This document shows, one piece after another, positions 31,647-39,624 of a stretch of DNA of 64,000 bases; the stretch's first letter is position 1; each line of letters starts with the position of its first letter. The notes beneath the pieces are model-generated. The model did no database searches. It was not told the origin of the DNA and saw only the letters and a list, made by a program, of their open reading frames with translations. Both the position numbers and the translations under genes were made by a program. Origin of the DNA: Candidatus Ruminococcus avistercoris. GTDB taxonomy: Bacteria; Bacillota; Clostridia; Lachnospirales; Lachnospiraceae. The DNA lies in contig DWVJ01000035.1 in NCBI GenBank assembly GCA_019120315.1, forward strand, positions 1 through 64,000, in the 5' to 3' direction.

Positions 31647-34334
31647 ATGGAAAATAGATACGACGATGTCCTTTCATTTAAGGGGACATGGAGAAATTAT
31701 CAAAAAAGAGTACTGGATCAGGCAGAAATGTACCTGCAGGACGGAAAAGTACACATCGTGGCGGCGCCCGGGGCTGGGAAAACCACTTTGGGGATCGAAT
31801 TGATTCGCAGAATCGGAAAACCCTGTCTGATCCTGTCGCCGCGGATCGTCATCCGGCAGCAGTGGCTGGAAAGGATCCGGGAATCTTTTTTGCATAGGGA
31901 GGAAGAGGGGCTGCTGTCCCATGATATCCGAAGACCGGGCCTGATCACCTCTTTGACTTATCAGACGCTTTTTTTCGGTATGACCAGGGGAAGCGGTGTG
32001 GAGGAAGATGCGGACGGGGCCGATAAAGAGGAAGTGGATTTTTCTGATTTTCCCTTTGTTCAAAAGATAAAAGAGGCGGGAATCGGTACGGTCTGCCTGG
32101 ATGAATGCCATCATCTGAAAAGCGAATGGTGGAAAGCCCTGGAAAATTTTATGAAAGAGATGGAAGGCGTGACGGTGGTCTCTCTCACCGCCACGCCTCC
32201 TTATGATTCCACACCGGCGCAGTGGGAACGGTATCTGGCCATGTGCGGACCTATCGATGCCGAGATTACCATACCGGAACTTGTCAAGGAGGGCAGTCTG
32301 TGTCCCCATCAGGATTACGTGTGGTTTAATTACCCCACGAGGGAAGAAGAAAAGGAAATCCGGGTCTTTCATCAGGCGGCAGAAGAGGCCTTTCTAAATC
32401 TGATGGAGGACGCAGGTTTCCAAATGGCGGCTGCCTCCCATAAAGCGCTGAACGATTATGAAAACAGCTGTGATTCCATGCTGGAAAACCCGGCCTATCT
32501 GTCGGCGCTTTTGATTTACTGCAAGGAGAAGGAGATTCCCTTTGACGGGCGGTGGATGAAAGTGCTGACGGTGAAAGAACTTCCGCCGATGTCAGAGCGA
32601 TGGATGGGGATTTTGCTGCAGGGGTTTCTTTTTGAGGACAAAGAGGAGTATTCATGTTCCGGAACATACCGGGAAGATCTGGAACGCAGGCTGAAGGCGG
32701 CAGGGCTGATCCATCAAAGGAAAGTGAATTACCTGGTCAATGATAAGGTGGAAAAGCTGTTTATCAACAGCCGGGGAAAGCTGGAAAGTATCTGCAGAAT
32801 TGCCGATGTGGAATACGGCGCCATGGGAGAAGATCTGCGGATGCTGATCCTTACGGACTATATCCGCAAAGAGTACCGTTCGTCCCTGGGGAATGAAAGC
32901 AGGGATATTCAGTCTATCGGAGTGCTGCCGGTTTTTGAACTTCTGCGCCGGCAGGAAAAACAATGGAAACTGGGCGTCATGTGCGGCAGTCTGATGGTGA
33001 TCCCGGATACGGCGAAAGAAGCCTTCTGCCGGGAAGTGAAAAAAGAGTCGCCCTCCCTTAAAGCGTCGCTTCGTCCTCTGAAGGATGACGCCGGCAGGAC
33101 GCTGGGATACAGCGAAGCAGTCATGGGAGGAAAACTGCAGATTTATACCAGGGTTATGACCAGATTATTTGAAGAAGGATGGTTCCAGATTCTGGTGGGG
33201 ACAAAATCACTGCTGGGAGAAGGATGGGACGCTCCCTGTATCAATTCTCTTATTATGGCCAGCTTTGTCGGTTCCTTTGTGCTGGGCAATCAGATGCGCG
33301 GGCGCGCCATCCGCACCGATGATCAGACGCCGGACAAGGTAAGCAATATCTGGCATCTGGTCTGCCTGGCCGGTTCCCGGGAGAAAAAAGAAAAGCGCCT
33401 TCTCGGAGAAAAGAATCCGGAACTGACGGAAGATTTCCATACGCTACAGCGGCGGATGGAGGGAATTATGGGACTTTCCTACAGCGGACAGACCATAGAA
33501 AACGGAACAGACCGTCTGACCATCGTCAGACCGCCATGGAAGCGGCGTCATGTGGAGGAAATCAATGAAGAGATGGCAGTACGTGCGGCGAACCGGGGAA
33601 AAGTGGCTGCAGACTGGAAAAAAGCGGTCAGTCTTTATGAACAGATGGAAGATGCCGACCAGGTACAGGCCGACCGGGAGTATCTGAAGACAGGAGTGAC
33701 GTTCCTTCATCTGCTGGCGCTGCAGCTTTTGCTCCTGTCAGGGGAGCTGATCAATGTGGCTGTCAGTCTGACACGTTCTGTCGGGACGGCTGAAAATATT
33801 GGATTCTATCTGGGTACCGTATTGTTTTTCCTGCTGTTTCTCTCGATCGCCAGGAAGATTTTGCGGATCTGCACGCCCATGCGTTTTTTCAGAACTGCCG
33901 CGAAGGGCGTGCATCGGGCGCTGCGGGAGGACGGACAGATTACCTCTGACAGCGAGGTGATGACGGAAGAGGGAGAGGGGATTTTCTTTGCTGCCTGGCT
34001 GAAGGGAGGAACAAAAAAAGAGAAAGCCTTATTTGCCGATGCGCTGGAGGAACTGCTCTCGCCGGTGGACAATCAGCGCTATCTGCTCTGTCAGGGAAGA
34101 AAGGGGAAATTTCCCAGACGATATTACTGCGTGCCGAAAGTTTTTGCGGGAAGCAGGGAAAAGGCAGAATTCTTTTTGCGTATCATGAAATCCTTTCTGG
34201 GAAACGCTTACCTTGTCTATACGCGTAATCCAAAAGGGAGAGAAATTCTTCTAAGAGCCAGGGCGAAAGCCTTTGCCAATCGCAACGAAAGAAGAATGCA
34301 GCGCAAACGAAAAATAAAAAGCGCGCTGGAGTAA
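31647..34334 (+). CDS. DExH-box superfamily 2 helicase-like protein with membrane hairpin
   Basis: An 895-residue protein. The N-terminal half is a superfamily 2 helicase: Q-like motif WRNYQKRVLDQA, Walker A APGAGKTT (about 40-47), DExH box LDECHH (151-156) and motif III SLTATPP (179-185). Later come LVGTKSLLGEGWDAP and GNQMRGRAIR, the second RecA lobe with its arginine finger. At about 686-705 and 718-736 there are two hydrophobic segments (LHLLALQLLLLSGELINVAV and IGFYLGTVLFFLLFLSIA), followed by a 150-residue domain of no recognised family. Membrane-linked SF2 helicases are unusual. It is a monocistronic insertion between sugar and acetogenesis genes; function unknown, defence or nucleic acid surveillance being possible. 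Confidence 0.75.
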   Translation: MENRYDDVLSFKGTWRNYQKRVLDQAEMYLQDGKVHIVAAPGAGKTTLGIELIRRIGKPCLILSPRIVIRQQWLERIRESFLHREEEGLLSHDIRRPGLITSLTYQTLFFGMTRGSGVEEDADGADKEEVDFSDFPFVQKIKEAGIGTVCLDECHHLKSEWWKALENFMKEMEGVTVVSLTATPPYDSTPAQWERYLAMCGPIDAEITIPELVKEGSLCPHQDYVWFNYPTREEEKEIRVFHQAAEEAFLNLMEDAGFQMAAASHKALNDYENSCDSMLENPAYLSALLIYCKEKEIPFDGRWMKVLTVKELPPMSERWMGILLQGFLFEDKEEYSCSGTYREDLERRLKAAGLIHQRKVNYLVNDKVEKLFINSRGKLESICRIADVEYGAMGEDLRMLILTDYIRKEYRSSLGNESRDIQSIGVLPVFELLRRQEKQWKLGVMCGSLMVIPDTAKEAFCREVKKESPSLKASLRPLKDDAGRTLGYSEAVMGGKLQIYTRVMTRLFEEGWFQILVGTKSLLGEGWDAPCINSLIMASFVGSFVLGNQMRGRAIRTDDQTPDKVSNIWHLVCLAGSREKKEKRLLGEKNPELTEDFHTLQRRMEGIMGLSYSGQTIENGTDRLTIVRPPWKRRHVEEINEEMAVRAANRGKVAADWKKAVSLYEQMEDADQVQADREYLKTGVTFLHLLALQLLLLSGELINVAVSLTRSVGTAENIGFYLGTVLFFLLFLSIARKILRICTPMRFFRTAAKGVHRALREDGQITSDSEVMTEEGEGIFFAAWLKGGTKKEKALFADALEELLSPVDNQRYLLCQGRKGKFPRRYYCVPKVFAGSREKAEFFLRIMKSFLGNAYLVYTRNPKGREILLRARAKAFANRNERRMQRKRKIKSALE

Positions 34335-34515
34335 AAAATTAAATTTTTATATATTGGTGGTTTTGGGAAAATTGTCAGTATACAGAAGGAGAAAAACAAA
34401 ATAATTGTGCATTTATTACGATACAAAGGACTCTAATACTGGATAATCCGCCGGAAATGTGGTATGTTAGATACATCTGATGAATGATAATCTAAATGAT
34501 AAGGAAGGTGAGCAA

Positions 34516-36480
34516 TTGGAAAATTATACCAAGTTCAGGTTAAAAAAAGTCGATGAACTGACTTCCGTACTGGCGGATAAAGACAATCTGTTCATCATTG
34601 CCTGCAATAAGTGTTTCAAAGAATTTGAAACCGTTGACGAGCCGGAATGCGGCGAATTTGAAAAAATAGCCGGGGAGAACAAAAAAACGGTTGTCGGCAG
34701 CGCCAGGATTGATTTTCTGTGCAATAAGATTCAGACAGAAAAGAAGCTAAAAGATCTGATTCCTCAGGATACGGAAAATATTTTCGTAATTTCCTGCGGG
34801 CTGGGGATCCAGACCGTCGCGGATCTGGCGGAAAAACCCGTATATGCGGCCAGTAATTCTCTGAATTACAGAGGATTCCACGGAATGGCTCTGACACAGA
34901 AAAAGTGTGATGCCTGCGCCCAGTGTTTTCTGAATATAACAGGCGGTATCTGTCCGGTGGTTGACTGTTCCAAGAGTCTGGTGAACGGGCAGTGCGGCGG
35001 CGCTAAAGACGGAAAATGCGAAGTGGACAGCAGCAAGGATTGTGCATGGGAAAAGATATACCGCAGGCTGGAAAAGCAGGGACGGCTGGAAGAGTTTTTG
35101 AATCAGCCGGTGCAGCTTAGAGATTATTCCAAGGTAAATTATAAGGTAATCCATGACTATGTGAAGTCTGTCCGTGAGAACCGTCTGGACGGTTATTACG
35201 GCGGCGTGCATCCGTCGGAGCGCAAAGAATTCACAGAGCATCTGGCTCTGAAACGGTTCCCGGATCCCAAGGAAGTGGTGATCCCTCTTTCCATGCATGC
35301 AGGAGCGCCGGCCAATCCGACGGTGCAGGTGGGAGATACGGTGAAAGTGGGCCAGGTGATCGGCGAACCTGCAGCCTTTATCAGCGGGTTTGTACATTCC
35401 AGCGTCAGCGGAACGGTGACGGCCATTGAAAACCGTCCCCATGCCACGAGAGGAGAGTGTCTGTCTGTCATCATCCGTTCAGATGGAAAGAACACGCTCC
35501 ATGAATCTGTGCAGCCCCGTGAAGATGCAGACAGTCTGACTCCTGACGAGATTGTGGAAATAATTAAAAATGCGGGAATCGTAGGCATGGGAGGCGCCGG
35601 ATTCCCGACAGCGGTGAAATTAAAACCGGCAAAACCGGTGGATACGATTCTTTTAAACGGCTGTGAGTGTGAGCCTCTTTTGACGGCAGATCACCGGGTT
35701 CTTCTGGAGTATGCCGACGATGTGATTTTCGGTCTCAGGATGATTATCAAAGCGGTTGGCGCCAAAAAAGGCGTGATTGTCATTGAGGACAACAAACCGG
35801 ATGCCATCGCCCTTATGCAGGAGAAGACGGCCGGCTGCAGCAATATGGAAGTGGTCGCGGCGAAAACGAAGTATCCCCAGGGCGCTGAGAAGATGCTGAT
35901 CAAGCGTGTGACAGGCAGACAGGTTCCAAGGGGCGGACTGCCGGCGGATGTGGGATGTGTTGTCAGCAATATCAGCACCACGAAAGCCATCGCCGATGCC
36001 ATTCAAAAAGGCATGCCACTGATAGAGCGTGTGGTAACGGTGACCGGGGAAAGACTGAAAAATCCGGGCAATTATATCGTAAAGATCGGTACCAACACAA
36101 AAGATCTGATCGATTACTGCGGCGGTGTGACAGGAGACGGCGAGGTTACGGTAAAGGCAGGAGGCCCGATGATGGGATTTGTCCTTTCCGATACCAATGT
36201 TCCCATCATGAAAGGGTCCAACGGCATCATTGTCGTCGATACGGATCATACGAAAGAGCAGCCCTGTATCAAATGCGGCCGATGCATGGATGTCTGTCCT
36301 ATGGAGCTTTCTCCTTTGTATTTTGCTAAATTTGCCGATGAAAAGAACTGGCAGGGAATGAAAGAGAAAAACGTGATGGACTGTATCGAGTGCAGATGCT
36401 GTGAATATATCTGTTCCTCCAAGATTCCGCTGGTTGACAAAATCAAAGCCGGGAAAAATGAAGTAAGGGGGATGAAGTGA
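34516..36480 (+). CDS. rnfC2: RnfC2-like flavoprotein/iron-sulfur subunit with N-terminal MetV-like domain
   Basis: The 654-residue product has an N-terminal domain (about 1-200) resembling MetV: CNKCFKEF, CDACAQCFLNITGGICPVVD, CSKSLVNGQCGG. An RnfC-like part follows: IPLSMHAGAPANPTVQVGD, then GAGFPTAVKLKPAKP, the NADH/FMN-binding region, and two ferredoxin motifs CIKCGRCMDVCP and CIECRCCEYICS. This matches the 71-kDa RnfC2 of the Acetobacterium-type methylene-THF reductase, which brings NADH electrons to MetVF. The start is TTG 34516 after GGAAGGTGAG; an ATG 12 codons earlier lacks a site and would give an N-terminus longer than MetV's. Confidence 0.85.
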   Translation: MENYTKFRLKKVDELTSVLADKDNLFIIACNKCFKEFETVDEPECGEFEKIAGENKKTVVGSARIDFLCNKIQTEKKLKDLIPQDTENIFVISCGLGIQTVADLAEKPVYAASNSLNYRGFHGMALTQKKCDACAQCFLNITGGICPVVDCSKSLVNGQCGGAKDGKCEVDSSKDCAWEKIYRRLEKQGRLEEFLNQPVQLRDYSKVNYKVIHDYVKSVRENRLDGYYGGVHPSERKEFTEHLALKRFPDPKEVVIPLSMHAGAPANPTVQVGDTVKVGQVIGEPAAFISGFVHSSVSGTVTAIENRPHATRGECLSVIIRSDGKNTLHESVQPREDADSLTPDEIVEIIKNAGIVGMGGAGFPTAVKLKPAKPVDTILLNGCECEPLLTADHRVLLEYADDVIFGLRMIIKAVGAKKGVIVIEDNKPDAIALMQEKTAGCSNMEVVAAKTKYPQGAEKMLIKRVTGRQVPRGGLPADVGCVVSNISTTKAIADAIQKGMPLIERVVTVTGERLKNPGNYIVKIGTNTKDLIDYCGGVTGDGEVTVKAGGPMMGFVLSDTNVPIMKGSNGIIVVDTDHTKEQPCIKCGRCMDVCPMELSPLYFAKFADEKNWQGMKEKNVMDCIECRCCEYICSSKIPLVDKIKAGKNEVRGMK

Positions 36481-36481
36481 T

Positions 36482-37102
36482 ATGTTGATTACTGAATTGA
36501 AATCCAGAGAAACGATCGAATCACTGGCAGATGGACAAAAGGTGTTCATCATCAATTGCCTGGGGTGTAAAGAAGTTCATTTCCCGGAAAAAGAAGCAGT
36601 AAGCCTGCAAAAGGAACTGGCTGCAAAAGGAGAGGTGACCGGGATTCTCACCACCGATTACATATGTAATCCGGAAAACCTTGAGCTTCGTCTTTCAAAG
36701 CATAAAAAGGCGCTGGAAGAGGCCGATGTGATACTGGTATTTTCCTGCGGCGTAGGTGTGCAGACGGTGGCTGGATATCTGGAAGAGAAAAAGGTATATG
36801 CTGCCTGCGATACGTATCCGCTTCCGGGATTCCAGGGAGTGACGCCGCTGGAATATCAGTGCGATCAGTGCGGAGAGTGCTATCTGAACCTGACAGGGGG
36901 AATCTGCCCCATCACCGCCTGTTCCAAGAGTCTGGTAAACGGACCCTGCGGAGGTACCAAAAACGGCAGATGCGAAGTGGACAGCGATATGGAATGCGGC
37001 TGGGAACGCATCTACCGGCGTCTGGAACAGCTGGGACGTCTGGACGTCTTAAAAAGCCCTGTTCAGGTGCACAACTTTGCAACGGATGACGAAGTTTCTT
37101 AA
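36482..37102 (+). CDS. metV: MetV, zinc/iron-sulfur subunit of methylenetetrahydrofolate reductase
   Basis: A 206-residue protein of the methylene-THF reductase C-terminal family (MetV): INCLGCKEVHF, CDQCGECYLNLTGGICPITA and CSKSLVNGPCGGTKNGRCEVD give the many cysteines that bind zinc and an iron-sulfur cluster. It stands one base after rnfC2 and 22 nt before metF, and strongly resembles the N-terminal 200 residues of RnfC2, so the operon contains two copies of this domain. It is needed to form the MetVF core in acetogens. Confidence 0.9.
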   Translation: MLITELKSRETIESLADGQKVFIINCLGCKEVHFPEKEAVSLQKELAAKGEVTGILTTDYICNPENLELRLSKHKKALEEADVILVFSCGVGVQTVAGYLEEKKVYAACDTYPLPGFQGVTPLEYQCDQCGECYLNLTGGICPITACSKSLVNGPCGGTKNGRCEVDSDMECGWERIYRRLEQLGRLDVLKSPVQVHNFATDDEVS

Positions 37103-37124
37103 AAATAGATAGGAGTAAGATAGA

Positions 37125-38003
37125 ATGAAAATTACGGAATTATTTGAACGTGGTGAATTTGTTGTATCTGCGGAAGTTGGCCCGCCAAAGGGATTTCATG
37201 TGGAGCACCTGCTGGAAGAAGCCAAAACGTATTTGAGCGATATTACGGCTGTCAATGTGACAGATAATCAGTCTTCCGTTATGCGTCTGGGTTCCCTGGC
37301 AATGTGCAAAGCGCTGAAAGACGAAGGTCTGACACCGATCTATCAGCTGACCTGCCGTGACAGAAACCGGATTGCGCTGCAGTCGGATCTTTTAAGCGCG
37401 GCAATGTTTGGAATCGAGAACCTGCTTCTTCTGACCGGCGATCATACCAAGCTGGGCGATCATCCACAGGCCAAACCGGTGTTTGATCTGGATTCCGTTT
37501 CACTGATTCACGCGGTCACCAGACTGGAATCCGGCGTGGATCTGGGCGGAAATGAACTGGTTGGAGAACCGCCCAAATTTGCCAAAGGAGCCGTCGTATC
37601 GCCCTGCAGTGATTCGGTTGATGCGCAGCTGGCGAAAATGGAGCGTAAAGTACGCGCGGGCGCGGATTATTTCCAGACGCAGGCTGTCTTTGAGCCGGAG
37701 AAGTTCATTAAATTTATGGAAAAGGCAAAAGAGTTCGGCAAACCGGTTCAGGTGGGCATTATTATTCCCAAATCTGCCGGTATGGCGAAATTCATGAATA
37801 ATAACGTTGCCGGTATCCATGTTCCCGATGAGATGATCGAGGAACTGGCGAAAGATAAGGAGAGAACCAAGGCGGGGATCACCGGTGTGGAGATTGCCGC
37901 ACGGATTATCAAAGAATGCCGTCCCTACTGTCAGGGCGTCCATATCATGGCGCTTGGATGGGAATCCAAAGTACCGGAGCTTTTGAAACAGGCTGGAATC
38001 TGA
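37125..38003 (+). CDS. metF: Methylenetetrahydrofolate reductase
   Basis: A 292-residue TIM-barrel flavoprotein that reduces methylene-THF to methyl-THF in the methyl branch of the Wood-Ljungdahl pathway and in methionine synthesis. Recognisable stretches are FVVSAEVGPPKG, ITAVNVTDNQSSVMRLGS, LLLTGDHTKLGDHPQAKPVFDLDSV and QTQAVFEPEKF. The close RnfC2-MetV-MetF order indicates the three-subunit NADH-dependent form known from Acetobacterium rather than the stand-alone enterobacterial type. RBS GATAGGAGT. Confidence 0.95.
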   Translation: MKITELFERGEFVVSAEVGPPKGFHVEHLLEEAKTYLSDITAVNVTDNQSSVMRLGSLAMCKALKDEGLTPIYQLTCRDRNRIALQSDLLSAAMFGIENLLLLTGDHTKLGDHPQAKPVFDLDSVSLIHAVTRLESGVDLGGNELVGEPPKFAKGAVVSPCSDSVDAQLAKMERKVRAGADYFQTQAVFEPEKFIKFMEKAKEFGKPVQVGIIIPKSAGMAKFMNNNVAGIHVPDEMIEELAKDKERTKAGITGVEIAARIIKECRPYCQGVHIMALGWESKVPELLKQAGI

Positions 38004-38004
38004 T

Positions 38005-38574
38005 ATGGAAAATATATTGTTTATCAACGCCTGTGTCAGGCCGGAGTCACGGACATACCGGCTGGCACAGGAAGTACTGAAAAAGCTGAACGGGAAGAAA
38101 GAGGAAGTGTGCCTTTTTCAGGAAAATATTCCTGCGCTGGATCTGGAACTGCTGGAGAAAAGGAACCGGCTACTTCAGGAAAGAAATTTTTCCGATCCCA
38201 TGTTCCGCTATGCCGGACAGTTTGCCGCAGCTGATGATATTGTCATTGCGGCGCCCTACTGGGATCTGGCTTTTCCATCAGTTCTGCGGATATATCTGGA
38301 ACATGTGACCGTTACCGGGGTAACATTTCAATATACGCCTGAAGGAATTCCGGAGGGGCTGTGCCGTGCAAAACGCATTATCTATGTGACGACGGCGGGC
38401 GGACCGGTCGGGAATCAGAATCTCGGGTATGATTATGTGAAATCCCTTGCCGGCACTTTTTACGGGATACCGGACGTCCTGTGTTTCAAGGCGGAAAACC
38501 TGGATATTGTGGGAGCGGATGTGGACGGCATACTTCAGGATGCGGTCCGCGATATTCGTCTTGCATCTCTGTGA
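38005..38574 (+). CDS. NAD(P)H-dependent flavodoxin-fold oxidoreductase
   Basis: A 189-residue flavodoxin-like protein: NILFINACVRPESRTYRLAQ (FMN phosphate loop), APYWDLAFPSVLRIYLEHV and VTTAGGPVG, as in AzoR/NQO-type quinone or azo reductases. It begins one base after metF and may supply or use reducing power related to the reductase complex, or simply be cotranscribed. Substrate unknown. Confidence 0.8.
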   Translation: MENILFINACVRPESRTYRLAQEVLKKLNGKKEEVCLFQENIPALDLELLEKRNRLLQERNFSDPMFRYAGQFAAADDIVIAAPYWDLAFPSVLRIYLEHVTVTGVTFQYTPEGIPEGLCRAKRIIYVTTAGGPVGNQNLGYDYVKSLAGTFYGIPDVLCFKAENLDIVGADVDGILQDAVRDIRLASL

Positions 38575-38584
38575 GGAAAAAAGT

Positions 38585-38860
38585 ATGGATCAGAAAGAAA
38601 TAAAGGATACGTATCAGCAGCTGGGAAAAGAATTGAGAGAGTTGGGAGCCGGAAAGGTGATACTTTTAAGTTCACGGACTGATCCTGGATCCGGCTGCAT
38701 CAGACTGGAGATTGTCGCAGAAGGAATCCGCAAAAAAGAAGAAGTGCAAAAGCGGCTGCAGGACAGATGGCCGGATCTTCAGATACGGCTTCTGCGTATG
38801 GAAGACATAACCAGCGCCGGACAGATAGAGGAAATCGAAAATGATGGAATCAGAATCTGA
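38585..38860 (+). CDS. Small hypothetical protein
   Basis: A 91-residue acidic protein, ATG 38585 preceded by GTGAGGAAA. KVILLSSRTDPGSGCIRLEIVAEG slightly recalls the GS-R-G-x-D region of minimal nucleotidyltransferases, but the acidic catalytic pair is not evident. It is the last gene of the metF operon and ends just before a strong terminator. No function proposed. Confidence 0.6.
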   Translation: MDQKEIKDTYQQLGKELRELGAGKVILLSSRTDPGSGCIRLEIVAEGIRKKEEVQKRLQDRWPDLQIRLLRMEDITSAGQIEEIENDGIRI

Positions 38861-38875
38861 TAGATCAGAAGAAAA

Positions 38876-38919
38876 AGAGCCTGACTGAAAGGATTTTAAC
38901 TTCCTTTCAATCAGGCTCT
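38876..38919. terminator. Bidirectional terminator
   Basis: AGAGCCTGACTGAAAGGA pairs with TCCTTTCAATCAGGCTCT with one mismatch, with A and T flanks. It lies between the convergent metF operon and the ECF S-component gene. Confidence 0.85.
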
Positions 38920-38929
38920 TTACCTACGT

Positions 38930-39469
38930 TCAGTGTTTGGCATGTTTCAGTTCCATCATGACGCTTCGGACATTGGGGATTTTCATCAGTACCGGATACA
39001 GAAGCAGGGAGATAGCCAGTCCGCTGACACCCTGTATGAGGTTGGGCAAAACGCTGGCCGCCGCTCCTGCAGGTCCGTAGAGAACGGCCTCACACAGAAA
39101 ATACCCTCCGGCTACGAACAGAATGTCCACAATTCCTCCCAGGGCAACCGCGCTGTGATGCAGTCTGCCGTCCGGGGAGGCATGCCGGTAAATAAGGCCG
39201 CATACAAAAGCAATCATTCCTTTGACAGCAAAGGTAATCGGCACATAGATAAAGTAGCCGCCCAGCAGATCCGCCAGGGCGGAACCGATGCCTCCTGCCA
39301 GAAGTCCGTAAGCCGGGCCGAGGATGACGCCGGATAAAATGACGATGGCGTCGCCGGGATGAATATAGCCCTGGGTGCCCGGGGTGGGGATCCGGATGGA
39401 CATGGTGGCCACACAGGCGAGAGCGGCAAGCAATGCTGTCATAATAATTTTTTTCAGTTTCAGATCCAT
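38930..39469 (-). CDS. ECF transporter S component
   Basis: A 179-residue hydrophobic protein with about six membrane helices, typical of vitamin-binding S components of energy-coupling factor importers: MSIRIPTPGTQGYIHPGDAIVIL, GPAYGLLAGGIGSALADLLGGY and VPITFAVKGMIAFVCGLI. The vitamin or cofactor cannot be named from the sequence; its shared ECF module is not here. ATG 39469 is chosen because AAGGAG precedes it; a GTG four codons further out is too close to that site. Neighbouring corrinoid-dependent MttB raises cobalamin as an idea only. Confidence 0.75.
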   Translation of the reverse strand: MDLKLKKIIMTALLAALACVATMSIRIPTPGTQGYIHPGDAIVILSGVILGPAYGLLAGGIGSALADLLGGYFIYVPITFAVKGMIAFVCGLIYRHASPDGRLHHSAVALGGIVDILFVAGGYFLCEAVLYGPAGAAASVLPNLIQGVSGLAISLLLYPVLMKIPNVRSVMMELKHAKH

Positions 39470-39507
39470 AATCAGTCTCACTCCTTGTTCTGCTTATTTC
39501 TGAAGAC

Positions 39508-39536
39508 AGTATATAACAGATGTGGCATGTTTTAAA
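39508..39536 (-). promoter_or_regulatory. Promoter of the ECF S-component gene
   Basis: TTTAAA (39536-39531) and TATACT (39513-39508), 17 nt apart, minus strand, about 40 nt before the start. No riboswitch-like fold was recognised in the leader. Confidence 0.55.
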
Positions 39537-39575
39537 TGGCCAATTATGAAAAAAAGATACAGGCCAGATGAGAGA

Positions 39576-39616
39576 AAAAGATCCCGCTGTGAATATTTTT
39601 CACAACGGGATCTTTT
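39576..39616 (-). terminator. Terminator of the MttB-like gene
   Basis: AAAAGATCCCGCTGTGAA and TTCACAACGGGATCTTTT form an 18-bp stem with one mismatch; the T-run faces the minus-strand gene ending at 39625. Confidence 0.85.
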
Positions 39617-39624
39617 CAATATTA

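Noticed and set aside
39470-39624. Riboswitch in front of the ECF S-component or MttB-like gene
   Set aside because: The leaders are short and no conserved vitamin riboswitch core was recognised; only a promoter and a terminator hairpin are visible.
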